A stretch of DNA of 40,222 nucleotides, from positions 1 to 40,222 of the forward strand of contig JAFRSU010000039.1 in NCBI GenBank assembly GCA_017427415.1, given 5' to 3'. The notes under the pieces were generated by a model. That model saw nothing but the letters and a program-made list of their open reading frames with translations, made no database searches and was not told the origin of the DNA. Within the stretch, counting starts at the first letter, position 1. Each line of letters begins with the position of its first letter. Of this stretch, positions 15,924-23,978 are shown one piece after another. The stretch comes from Lachnospiraceae bacterium. GTDB lineage: Bacteria > Bacillota > Clostridia > Lachnospirales > Lachnospiraceae. A program made the translations under genes and the position numbers.

Positions 15924-16544
15924 ATGAAAGTCTTGATCGTAGATGATGATAATCTTGTGGCAGTGAGCCTCAAAACAATCCTTTCGTCGGACAGTGAAAT
16001 AGAAGTTACAGGCATCGGAAATGACGGAACTGTTGCCATAAGGCTGTACGAAGAACAGCAGCCCGACGTACTGCTTATGGATATAAGGATGAGCGGTATG
16101 TCCGGTCTGGACGCCGGAAGTGAGATACTTTCCAAGCATAATGATGCAAGGATACTGTATCTGACAACGTTTAACGATGACGAGTATATCATAAAGGCCA
16201 TATCCATAGGGGCTAAGGGATATATCATCAAGCAGGATTTTGAGAGTATCATACCGGCGGTCAAGTCGGTATATAAGGGACAGAGCGTGTTCGGAAATGC
16301 CATAACCGAAAAACTTCCCGGTATCATAAACAAGAAAAAGACTTTTGATTATGAATCCTTTGGTATCACACCCCAGGAGAAAGAGATAATAGAGGAGATA
16401 GCAAAGGGCCTTTCCAACAAGGAGATAGCAGATAAACTGTGCCTGTCCGAAGGAACGGTAAGAAACTATCTGAGTAACATATTGAGAAAACTGGACTTAA
16501 GAGACAGGACCAATCTGGCAATTTTCTATTATCAAAACAGGTAG
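15924..16544 (+). CDS. Response regulator, NarL/LuxR family
   Basis: This 206-residue protein has a receiver domain with acidic pocket DDD (7-9), phosphorylation site Asp53 (LLMDIRMSGMSG), Thr in YLTTFND and Lys in GAKGYIIK. A C-terminal LuxR helix-turn-helix follows: GLSNKEIADKLCLSEGTVRN. AAGGAG precedes ATG 15924. It should be phosphorylated by the upstream kinase and probably controls this operon through the TGACA inverted repeat at 11340-11351. In the same frame after its TAG lies a further coding-like stretch (see 16545-16655). Confidence 0.92.
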   Translation: MKVLIVDDDNLVAVSLKTILSSDSEIEVTGIGNDGTVAIRLYEEQQPDVLLMDIRMSGMSGLDAGSEILSKHNDARILYLTTFNDDEYIIKAISIGAKGYIIKQDFESIIPAVKSVYKGQSVFGNAITEKLPGIINKKKTFDYESFGITPQEKEIIEEIAKGLSNKEIADKLCLSEGTVRNYLSNILRKLDLRDRTNLAIFYYQNR

Positions 16545-16655
16545 CCCGGTCGGTTTATAATATATCTCGGACTCATCGGTATCGGTGCAGGCTTACTTAT
16601 AAGAGGCAGACTTGCAGACAGAAAAAAAGATGCTGAAAAGGATTCTGAAGAATAA
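16545..16655 (+). pseudogene. Coding remnant of a small membrane protein, in frame after the response regulator
   Basis: Directly after the TAG of the regulator gene the same frame reads IIYLGLIGIGAGLLIRGRL followed by ADRKKDAEKDSEE and TAA. This is a membrane helix followed by a charged tail. It has no start codon (no ATG, GTG or TTG in frame), so it is probably the surviving 3' end of a deleted gene rather than a real product. Confidence 0.35.
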
Positions 16656-16672
16656 TTGATAATAGTTTTAAA

Positions 16673-16707
16673 ACCGGTAACGGAAAAATCCGCTACCGGT
16701 TTTTTTA
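16673..16707 (+). terminator. Rho-independent terminator of the ABC/two-component operon
   Basis: ACCGGTAACGGA and TCCGCTACCGGT pair with one A/C mismatch around AAAA and are followed by a run of seven or more Ts. Confidence 0.85.
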
Positions 16708-16735
16708 TGCAAAATGATAATCAGTTGAGAAAAAC

Positions 16736-16836
16736 ATCTAAAAACAATTATGAGTAGAAAATACGAAAAAATTCTATCTAAAATAAAATTATAGTAGAAT
16801 AAAACTATGGCACACAACTGCAAATTGTGTTATACT
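16736..16836 (+). promoter_or_regulatory. Promoter of the XRE/ABC exporter operon with direct repeats and a dyad
   Basis: An extended -10 (TG-T-TATACT, TATACT at 16831-16836) has a possible -35 ATGGCA at 16807-16812 with an 18-base spacer. Upstream lie two imperfect copies of an AT-rich block starting ATCTAAAA and containing AGTAGAA, beginning at 16736 and 16776, 40 bases apart. Between -35 and -10 is the dyad ACACAA-7-TTGTGT. These are plausible operator sites for the XRE regulator encoded next, but binding is unproven. Confidence 0.45.
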
Positions 16837-16897
16837 GTGGTCAAATCAAAGGAAAGTTGAATTCAATTTCTCGAACAACCGACAGGAGGTATATAAA

Positions 16898-17827
16898 ATG
16901 GCAAAGATAACAAATGTTTTTTCAATTAATTTACAGGCATTAAGAAAGAAAAAGGGTGTAACACAGGAGCAGCTGGCATCATACCTGGGAGTCAGTCCCC
17001 AGGCGGTATCGAAATGGGAGAACGGAAGCTACCCGGAAGGCGACCTTCTCCCTAAGATATCGGAATACTTTGAGGTTTCCATATCGTATCTTTACGGTCA
17101 GGAGAAAGAAAAGGTTTCTATAGAACAGGAAGTACAGAATGTTCTTCGTGATGTTTTGAATGATGAAATAAAAGAAGAAAATTATAATTGTTCCGCATAT
17201 TTTGACAAAATATTGGATATAGCATGGGCGTTTCAGATTTCCGCCTATAAAAGTAATAAGTATTATTATAAGCGCCCGGAGGTTGCAGAAGGAGAAAGAA
17301 CTGTTTCTGTCATATCGGACAATGCCGGTTACGGATATTATAATCTGAATCCGGATACACAGTTTTACTCAATAGTAAGAGAACCCGAAAAAGGATTTGC
17401 TGCCAATATCCATATTTCGGATAGAATGCGCAATTTGTTTAAGGCACTTGGTGAACCGGGAGGACTTGAGACGCTGTTTTGTTTCCTTACACTTAATTGT
17501 AATGAATGTATTACCGTTTCATCAATTGCGGACAAGGTGGGGATAGGTGTTGAACAGGTTGAATCGATAATTAAAAAATTCAATATCGGAAATGACATAT
17601 ATAAGCCTATAAGTTGCATCGATGTGATCAAAAAGAAGGAGACGGAAAAAGCATACATTACGGATCTCTCAGGTATAGCCATATATTTAATATTATTGCT
17701 TGCAGCAGAAACAATTATCAATCCGCCGCATGGTTATACCATGCAGATAGGCAACAGAAGTAAACCCTGGTTTGATAAAAAAGATGTTGATGGGATACTT
17801 AAGTTTATACAGGAGAATAGAAAATAA
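16898..17827 (+). CDS. XRE-family transcriptional regulator with large C-terminal domain
   Basis: The 309-residue protein opens with a Cro/CI helix-turn-helix: GVTQEQLASYLGVSPQAVSK then WENGSYPEG (about residues 19-47). The remaining 240 residues are a domain I do not recognise. That domain contains CNECITVSSIADKVGIGVEQ, which itself resembles a winged helix, and could sense a ligand or peptide. CAGGAGGT lies well placed before the ATG. It is the first gene of a three-gene operon and its stop overlaps the ATG of the first ABC exporter by one base, so it most likely controls exporter expression. Confidence 0.85.
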   Translation: MAKITNVFSINLQALRKKKGVTQEQLASYLGVSPQAVSKWENGSYPEGDLLPKISEYFEVSISYLYGQEKEKVSIEQEVQNVLRDVLNDEIKEENYNCSAYFDKILDIAWAFQISAYKSNKYYYKRPEVAEGERTVSVISDNAGYGYYNLNPDTQFYSIVREPEKGFAANIHISDRMRNLFKALGEPGGLETLFCFLTLNCNECITVSSIADKVGIGVEQVESIIKKFNIGNDIYKPISCIDVIKKKETEKAYITDLSGIAIYLILLLAAETIINPPHGYTMQIGNRSKPWFDKKDVDGILKFIQENRK

Positions 17828-19674
17828 TGGCTGAATATAAAGAAAGCAAAGACAATCCGCTCCACAGAGAATTCGGGCTATGGAGCAATACAAAGTATGT
17901 ACTCGGAAAAGCAAAGAAATACTGTGCATCCGCATTGGTACTTGCGGCTATAGGCATGGTAGCTTCCTCAATACTTCAGTATTTCTGGGGTGTGTTTGGA
18001 AAGTATGTGCTGGATATTATAGAAAACGGAGCAGGTGACGAGGCAAAAAGGCACAATCTAATAATATTTTTGCTGGTAGCAGGCATTATAACCACGGTGC
18101 TTATCGTAAGTAATACAATATCAGGTTCGCTTACATGGTATAAGTACATTGATATCCGTATGCGTGTGATAAGCGAAAGAGTAGACAGGGTATTGGGACT
18201 CAATTATGAGATTTTGGAAAGACCGGATGTGCTTGATATGCATGAACGTGCCTTAGAAGCCTGCAATGACAATCAAAACGGTTTTGAAGGAATGCTGCAT
18301 ATCATACCGGAACTGGGACAGAATCTGCTTACGGTAATAGTCACATTTGCAGCCGTTACGGTACTTGACTGGAAACTGATAATCTGCCTTGTGATCCTGG
18401 CAGTCATACAATTTCTTTATTACAGAAAAATAGTAAAAAAAGACAAGGAAGAAGTCTGGGATAAGCTTTCACCGATATGGCGTAAGATCGGTTATATGTC
18501 AAGAGTTACACAGGACTTTGAGTACGCAAAGGATATCCGTTTATTTGGGTTGAGCAAATATCTGGTAAATAAGCAGAAGAAGATATTCCGTGAAAAAGAA
18601 GAAAGAATGGACAAACATTATAATATGTGGTCCGGACATGCATATTTTGCGGGGCTCGTTACACTGATTACCAAAGGACTCGTATATGCGGTACTTTTTT
18701 ATGCGGTTATTAAGAAGGACCTTACGATAGGTAATTTTACTATGTTCCTTGCATTATCGACCGCTTTTTCACAAAGCCTGCCGTTTTTGCTGTTAAGGTT
18801 CGGTGATTATAAGAAATGCTCTCTCCGAGTTGATGACTTACGAACATTCATGGAGCTGGATATAATCAAAAAGGAAGATACTATCCCCCTTCCTGAGGCA
18901 GATGCCTATACTATAGAGTTTAAAGATGTAAGCTATAAATACCTTAAGGCAGAAAACTATGCATTAAGACACCTGAATTTGAAAATAAATGCGGGTGAAA
19001 GGCTGGCGGTGGTAGGGCTTAACGGTGCCGGAAAAACCACCATGATAAAGCTGCTGCTCCGCCTGTATGATCCGACGGAAGGGCTGATCACCCTGAACGG
19101 TGTGGATATAAAGAAATACGACCGCGAGGACTATTACAAGCTGTTTGCTCCGGTATTCCAGGATGTAGAAACATTTGCATTCCCCATAGCGGAAAATGTA
19201 TCCATGAAAACCACTGCGGAAACCGATAAGGAAAAAGTAGCAAAGGTTCTGGAAGAAGCCGGACTTTCGGATAAAATAGCAACGCTTAAACACGGGATAG
19301 ATACGTATATCACAAATATCGTAGAAGATGACGGAATAGATCTGTCCGGAGGCGAGAAGCAGAAGCTGGTTTTAGCAAGGGCTCTTTACAAGGGAGCTAA
19401 AGTCGTGGTACTTGACGAGCCTACTTCGGCGCTTGATGCTATAGCCGAACAACAGTTATACGAACGCTTTGACCGGATGATAGGAAAGAAGTCGGCTGTG
19501 TATATTTCACACAGACTTGCATCCACAAGATTCTGCGATAATATAGCAATGTTTAAAAACGGCGAGATGATAGAATACGGTACCTTCGACGAGCTCATGG
19601 ATAAAAACGGGGAATATGCAAATATGTTTAATATCCAGGCTAAGTATTATAACGAGGCAGATACAAAGGAGTAA
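17827..19674 (+). CDS. ABC exporter half-transporter (membrane domain fused to ATPase), subunit 1
   Basis: A 615-residue fusion of a six-helix exporter membrane domain (about 35-320, e.g. ALVLAAIGMVASSILQYFWG) and an ATPase. The nucleotide-binding domain has Walker A GLNGAGKTT (about 398-406), FQDVETFAFP at the Q-loop, signature LSGGEKQK, Walker B VVVLDEPTSALD and H-loop YISHRLA. All catalytic residues appear intact. There is no C39 peptidase domain. Together with the next gene it should form a heterodimeric exporter. Start overlaps the regulator stop (TAATG). Possible cargo is a peptide, drug or lipid; not determinable. Confidence 0.88.
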   Translation: MAEYKESKDNPLHREFGLWSNTKYVLGKAKKYCASALVLAAIGMVASSILQYFWGVFGKYVLDIIENGAGDEAKRHNLIIFLLVAGIITTVLIVSNTISGSLTWYKYIDIRMRVISERVDRVLGLNYEILERPDVLDMHERALEACNDNQNGFEGMLHIIPELGQNLLTVIVTFAAVTVLDWKLIICLVILAVIQFLYYRKIVKKDKEEVWDKLSPIWRKIGYMSRVTQDFEYAKDIRLFGLSKYLVNKQKKIFREKEERMDKHYNMWSGHAYFAGLVTLITKGLVYAVLFYAVIKKDLTIGNFTMFLALSTAFSQSLPFLLLRFGDYKKCSLRVDDLRTFMELDIIKKEDTIPLPEADAYTIEFKDVSYKYLKAENYALRHLNLKINAGERLAVVGLNGAGKTTMIKLLLRLYDPTEGLITLNGVDIKKYDREDYYKLFAPVFQDVETFAFPIAENVSMKTTAETDKEKVAKVLEEAGLSDKIATLKHGIDTYITNIVEDDGIDLSGGEKQKLVLARALYKGAKVVVLDEPTSALDAIAEQQLYERFDRMIGKKSAVYISHRLASTRFCDNIAMFKNGEMIEYGTFDELMDKNGEYANMFNIQAKYYNEADTKE

Positions 19675-19676
19675 AA

Positions 19677-21530
19677 ATGTCAAAGAAAGATTTATCAAAG
19701 AAAAAAGATAAGGATAAAAAAGAATTGTCCTCAAGAGAAAAGGTGATGCCGGTATTAAAGCTGCTTTTCTCCATAACGGCTAAGAAATTCCCGCTCTTTT
19801 TCCCTCTTGAGACAGTAAAAACGGTCATAACCGCGGTAAGAGCACTGCTGCCTGTCATAGTATCACCGATGATAATTGATGAGCTTATCGGCGACAGGGA
19901 TGTAAAAACACTTATAATCCTTGCTACGGTCCTTATCGGAGGAGAATTTATAATAGGTGTTATCCTTGAGAGGATCAGCAATCAGCTGATGAAATATCAG
20001 CAAAGACTGGACAACCACTTTAATATACTTACAGGACAGCATTCCATGGAGCTGGATTTTCAGCTGACAGAGGACAAAGAGGCACTCGATCAGGTGGAAA
20101 AAGCCAGGACCGGTATGGACTGGTATTCGGGCGGTGCGTATGGTATCGCGGAGCAGATATTCGGTTTCGCATCAAACGTACTCCGTATTTTCGGCCTTGT
20201 AACGATAATAAGTCTTAATGCACCGTTACTTTTACTGGTCATACTTGCATATGTGATCATAATGGGTTTTGTATCGGCCAAAAACAATAAGATAGGTTTT
20301 GAGGTTTATAAAAAGCTGGCCAAGATCAACAGATTGTTCGGATACTTTGGATGGAATATAGTTGATTTCAGATACGGTAAGGATATAAGACTTTATGATG
20401 CCCGGAAAATGATGGTGGACTGCTGGGACAGAAATTCCGATGCAAGTAATGCACAGTGGAAGTGGCAGGCTGAAACCGGTATGAAATACTATCTTATCGG
20501 AAACATAGCAAATATCATAAGGATGATGGGATCTTATCTTTATGTCGGATTTCTTGCCATAAAAGGAGTGTTCTCACTGGGAGTACTTGTACAGATGATA
20601 CAGGCAGCTGATGAGTTAAATAATACTCTCGGCGGTCTGGTAAACAATACCCAGGAAATACTGAAGCGCTGCAATTATGCATATGAATTCGTACTTTTCA
20701 TGGAGTATCCCGAAGCATTGGAAAAGGGAGAAAAAGCTGTGGATAAAGAGATCCGTGAAATAGAGTTCAGAAACGTATCTTTCAAGTATCCCGGTACCGA
20801 CAAGATGATACTTGACAATATCAGTATAAAGATCAGATCCGGAGAACACTTATCCATAGTAGGTCTTAATGGTGCTGGTAAGACGACATTTATAAAGCTT
20901 CTCTGCAGACTCTATGATCCTACATCCGGAGAGATCCTTGTAAACGGAGTCAATATCAAAGAATACGATTATCAGCAGTATATGGCTCTTTTTGCACCGG
21001 TATTCCAGGATTTCAGACTCTTTGCTTTTCCTATAGAGGAGAATATAACTCTCGTTGATGAGGATGATAAAGAATATTATACCGGCGATGAGTCAGAGAG
21101 AATAGAAAAGATCATCGAGATGGTTAATCTTGCTCAGATGATGGAGAAACTTGAAAAAGGAAGAAAGACAACTCTCTTTAAATATTTTGAAGAGAACGGC
21201 ATCGAGCCTTCAGGCGGTGAACAGCAGAAGATCGCCATAGCCAGGGCACTTTATAAGAGCTCACCTGTAGTTATCTTAGACGAGCCTACGGCGGCCTTGG
21301 ACCCTATAGCGGAGTATGAGATATATAAGCAGTTCCATACTTTGGTAGGTGACAAAACAGCATTTTATATCTCACACCGGCTTTCGTCCTGCAGGTTCTG
21401 CGACAGGATAGCCGTATTCTCGGAAGGTACTATCAAGGAATACGGTACGCATGATGAACTTGCAGGTATCAAAAACGGCATCTATGCAAAGATGTTTGAG
21501 GCTCAGGCAAAATATTACCGGACCGCATAA
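19677..21530 (+). CDS. ABC exporter half-transporter, subunit 2
   Basis: This 617-residue protein has the same layout as its neighbour but a lysine-rich N-terminus (MSKKDLSKKKDKDKK). The membrane domain spans about 25-330, and the ATPase has Walker A GLNGAGKTT, the matching FQDFRLFAFP Q-loop, signature PSGGEQQK (Pro instead of Leu), Walker B VVILDEPTAALD and H-loop YISHRLS. ATG follows three bases after the preceding stop, with AAAGGAG as binding site. The paired paralogues suggest an obligate heterodimer. Its last codons lie inside a GC-rich hairpin. Confidence 0.88.
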   Translation: MSKKDLSKKKDKDKKELSSREKVMPVLKLLFSITAKKFPLFFPLETVKTVITAVRALLPVIVSPMIIDELIGDRDVKTLIILATVLIGGEFIIGVILERISNQLMKYQQRLDNHFNILTGQHSMELDFQLTEDKEALDQVEKARTGMDWYSGGAYGIAEQIFGFASNVLRIFGLVTIISLNAPLLLLVILAYVIIMGFVSAKNNKIGFEVYKKLAKINRLFGYFGWNIVDFRYGKDIRLYDARKMMVDCWDRNSDASNAQWKWQAETGMKYYLIGNIANIIRMMGSYLYVGFLAIKGVFSLGVLVQMIQAADELNNTLGGLVNNTQEILKRCNYAYEFVLFMEYPEALEKGEKAVDKEIREIEFRNVSFKYPGTDKMILDNISIKIRSGEHLSIVGLNGAGKTTFIKLLCRLYDPTSGEILVNGVNIKEYDYQQYMALFAPVFQDFRLFAFPIEENITLVDEDDKEYYTGDESERIEKIIEMVNLAQMMEKLEKGRKTTLFKYFEENGIEPSGGEQQKIAIARALYKSSPVVILDEPTAALDPIAEYEIYKQFHTLVGDKTAFYISHRLSSCRFCDRIAVFSEGTIKEYGTHDELAGIKNGIYAKMFEAQAKYYRTA

Positions 21531-21540
21531 AGCGGCCCGG
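21518..21540 (+). terminator. Hairpin at the end of the exporter operon, possible weak terminator
   Basis: CCGGACCGC and GCGGCCCGG form a stem with one mismatch around ATAAA, overlapping the stop codon of the second exporter. No T run follows, so termination would be inefficient. It sits in the convergent gap with the DUF362 gene. Confidence 0.35.
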
Positions 21541-21563
21541 CTGTATGGGGCGCAATTAAATGC

Positions 21564-22754
21564 TCAGTGTTTCCCGAACAGTCCTCTGACAGGCCGTATG
21601 GCATGCTTTGGACACATTTCCTGACAGCAGTAGCATCTGATACATTTTTTATAATCATAAACGGGAGGAGAAGTCTTCCCGTTTTTAAATTCCACGGCTT
21701 TTCCGGGAACGGGGCAATGCTCGACGCAGATACCGCACTTTACACACTTTTCCTTATCGATGTAGGGACGTCTCGCTATTTTGGTCATGAAGCCGGAGTA
21801 TTTCATAAGGAAGGTTTTCTTCGGCTTTTCCCTTCCGACATCAAATGTGCCGTTGCCGTATTTTTCAAAGAGTTCGTCTTTACTGATCGTACGTGAGCCT
21901 GTTGCAGTGTTTTCTATAGCGGGGTTGCACAATATGATATCGATCTCATCCTCTTTATCGGTACCGATCCCCATCCTTGTTCCCTGCGAATTGGTAGGAA
22001 CTGCCTCCGGGTCAAGGTTTATAAGATAACAGTATACGGTATCCAATGCTACGGGGTCCGTGGATATGAGGAGTACGTTCATCGGAGTGGGAGTGCCTGC
22101 TCCGGGGCCGTTGCCTTCCATGGCTGTGATGCCGTCCATGATATGGAGCCTTGGGTGCGTACAGCGGTGGATATCCGCGAGCATTCTGGCAAATACCGTA
22201 TCATTGGGGAATTTAACATGTCCTGCGGCTTTTTTCAATCCGCATATAAATCCGTATACGTTTTTTACGGCACCGGTGATACGCTCTAATGCATGGGTCT
22301 TCATCTTACACACATTGATGATGGCATCGCTTTCTGTTACTTCCCGGCAGAAGTCGAATTCCTTGCAGGTAAGGCCTTCCGGGAATTCGGTATGTACGTT
22401 TTCCGACATGGGGGTGAGCTTTGCGCCGTACATGGTATCATTGTTTAAGCCGAGCAGCTTCATGGCACCTTCACCGCTGCCATGTCCCGGGGAGTCTCCG
22501 GCTTTTACATCGGTATACCCTTCTTCACTTAAGATCCTGAATAAGGCACGGAGTACTGCGGGATGTGTGGTGACTGCTTTTTCGGGTGTGGCGGCACTTA
22601 AGAGATTCGGTTTTACGAGTATTTTTTCTTCGGGTTTTATGATGGCTTTGATGCCGCCGAATTCATTAAGTCCGCTTTTTAAGCAGGAATATACTTTTTC
22701 TTCATCGTAGCTGTCACACGGGATGACGGCTACTGTCGATCTTTTTGTGTTCAT
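21564..22754 (-). CDS. DUF362 domain protein with two C-terminal [4Fe-4S] clusters
   Basis: The 396-residue protein has the DUF362 body (EKILVKPNLLSA, AVTTHPAVLRALFRIL, GDSPGHGSGEGAM, INVCKMKTHALERITGAVKN). A bacterial ferredoxin-like tail carries CVKCGICVEHCP and CIRCYCCQEMCP, ligands for two [4Fe-4S] clusters. Such proteins are common in anaerobes and are thought to be redox proteins, but no reaction is established. The start is set at 22754 because AAAGGAA lies just upstream on this strand; a longer frame to 22814 would run through a tandem duplication and lacks a binding site. It is the only convincing minus-strand gene in the window. Confidence 0.88.
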   Translation of the reverse strand: MNTKRSTVAVIPCDSYDEEKVYSCLKSGLNEFGGIKAIIKPEEKILVKPNLLSAATPEKAVTTHPAVLRALFRILSEEGYTDVKAGDSPGHGSGEGAMKLLGLNNDTMYGAKLTPMSENVHTEFPEGLTCKEFDFCREVTESDAIINVCKMKTHALERITGAVKNVYGFICGLKKAAGHVKFPNDTVFARMLADIHRCTHPRLHIMDGITAMEGNGPGAGTPTPMNVLLISTDPVALDTVYCYLINLDPEAVPTNSQGTRMGIGTDKEDEIDIILCNPAIENTATGSRTISKDELFEKYGNGTFDVGREKPKKTFLMKYSGFMTKIARRPYIDKEKCVKCGICVEHCPVPGKAVEFKNGKTSPPVYDYKKCIRCYCCQEMCPKHAIRPVRGLFGKH

Positions 22755-22764
22755 AGCTGTTCCT

Positions 22765-22802
22765 TTCGGGTATAAGGTAATTCTTCGGGTATAAGGTAAT
22801 TC
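22765..22802. repeat. Perfect 19-bp tandem duplication upstream of the DUF362 gene
   Basis: The unit TTCGGGTATAAGGTAATTC occurs at 22765-22783 and again at 22784-22802 without a mismatch. It lies in the leader of the minus-strand DUF362 gene, next to its binding site. Confidence 0.85.
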
Positions 22803-22878
22803 ATTTGCTTGCACTAAAATATACTATCATTATATATGATTTTTCTTAAAAATCAATGTAGTATAAAGTAAAAAGTTA

Positions 22879-22907
22879 TTGCATAAGGATTTGAAATAGG
22901 TTAAAAT
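22879..22907 (+). promoter_or_regulatory. Promoter for the alpha/beta hydrolase-ftsK unit
   Basis: TTGCAT at 22879-22884 and TAAAAT at 22902-22907, spacer 17. A perfect 8-bp inverted repeat (TGATTTTT-CTT-AAAAATCA, 22837-22855) lies upstream between the divergent genes and could be an operator. Confidence 0.5.
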
Positions 22908-22946
22908 TATAGAGTATGTAAAAATGTATGTTTTGTAGGGGGTTAT

Positions 22947-23957
22947 ATGAAAAAATTCAGGATCGATCTATGGAAGGATGATGAGTATACATATGCTGCA
23001 GCGTACGGCTTTATGCCTAATATTATGGCTTTTCTCCATGATGAGGATAATGAGAAAAGACGCTGCATGATAGTAGCTCCCGGAGGCGGATATTGCATGT
23101 GTGCACCTCACGAGGGAGAACTTGTCGGAATGGAGTTTTATAAGAGAGGCTTCAATATTTTTGTCCTTACTTATACTACTGATATCACCATGTCGGTACC
23201 GCTTAAAGACCAGCCGTCAAGGGATATCGCAAGAGCGGTGAGGATCATAAGGAAAAATGCGGAAGAGTATAATATTGCTCCCGGTAAGCTTGCGGTATGC
23301 GGGTTCTCGGCAGCAGGACATTTATGCGCCACACTGGCTACTCATTTTGATGACCTTAGTGATACTAATCCCGATTATGCGGATATCTCATGCAGACCTG
23401 ATGCGGTGATCCTCGGATATCCCGTTATCACGGCAGGGAAGTATACACATATTTATTCGATACAGGCTTTGCTCGGGTATAATGCTACCGAGGAAGAGCT
23501 TGATTATTATTCACTTGAAAAGAATGTTACCGAGGATACACCTCCGTGCTTTATCTGGCAGACATTGGGCGACAGCCTTGTGCCTGTAGAGAACAGCTAT
23601 ATGTTTGCCAAGGCTTTAAAGGAAAAGCATGTAGGCTATGCCCAGTATGTATTTCCTTTCGGAGACCACGGCCTTTCCGTAGCAAGCCCGGAGCAGTTTT
23701 TCGGATGGCATGGCGGAGAGTATTCGGCAGAACAGCTTAACAGAGTACTTGAGCATGTAAAGGACAATACTCTTGTCAATGTATCGGAGCAGCGCAGGAA
23801 CGAACTGATCGAGCAGTTCTTCGGGGAGAAGAAAGCTCCCGAGCCTCCGAAGCGGGATGAAAACGGAGAAGGACCCAAAATGCCGCAGGGCAATCCTTTT
23901 GCGGATATAAGCCTGTGGCCTGAACTTGCATATATATGGATGTCAAGGATCATTTAA
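22947..23957 (+). CDS. Alpha/beta hydrolase, acetylesterase-like
   Basis: A 336-residue enzyme with the oxyanion-region text APGGGYCMCAPHEGE, nucleophile elbow GFSAAGH (Ser121), GDSLVPVEN providing Asp209, and FGDHGLS providing His241. Order and spacing match the Ser-Asp-His triad of BD-FAE/axe2-like carbohydrate esterases. No signal peptide is seen, so it is cytoplasmic. It may remove acetyl groups from imported sugars, which is common in fibre-degrading Lachnospiraceae, but this is inference. The C-terminal tail after about 290 is Pro/Lys/Glu rich and ends with a short hydrophobic segment. The start lies after GTAGGGGG. Confidence 0.8.
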   Translation: MKKFRIDLWKDDEYTYAAAYGFMPNIMAFLHDEDNEKRRCMIVAPGGGYCMCAPHEGELVGMEFYKRGFNIFVLTYTTDITMSVPLKDQPSRDIARAVRIIRKNAEEYNIAPGKLAVCGFSAAGHLCATLATHFDDLSDTNPDYADISCRPDAVILGYPVITAGKYTHIYSIQALLGYNATEEELDYYSLEKNVTEDTPPCFIWQTLGDSLVPVENSYMFAKALKEKHVGYAQYVFPFGDHGLSVASPEQFFGWHGGEYSAEQLNRVLEHVKDNTLVNVSEQRRNELIEQFFGEKKAPEPPKRDENGEGPKMPQGNPFADISLWPELAYIWMSRII

Positions 23958-23978
23958 CAAAGGAGCACTATAGGATAA

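Noticed and set aside
17827..21530. Bacteriocin maturation and export locus
   Set aside because: No C39 peptidase domain, precursor peptide or modification enzyme was found around the exporters.
22060..22710. 216-codon plus-strand frame within the DUF362 region
   Set aside because: The minus-strand frame has full DUF362 and ferredoxin motifs; the plus frame has none and is its shadow.
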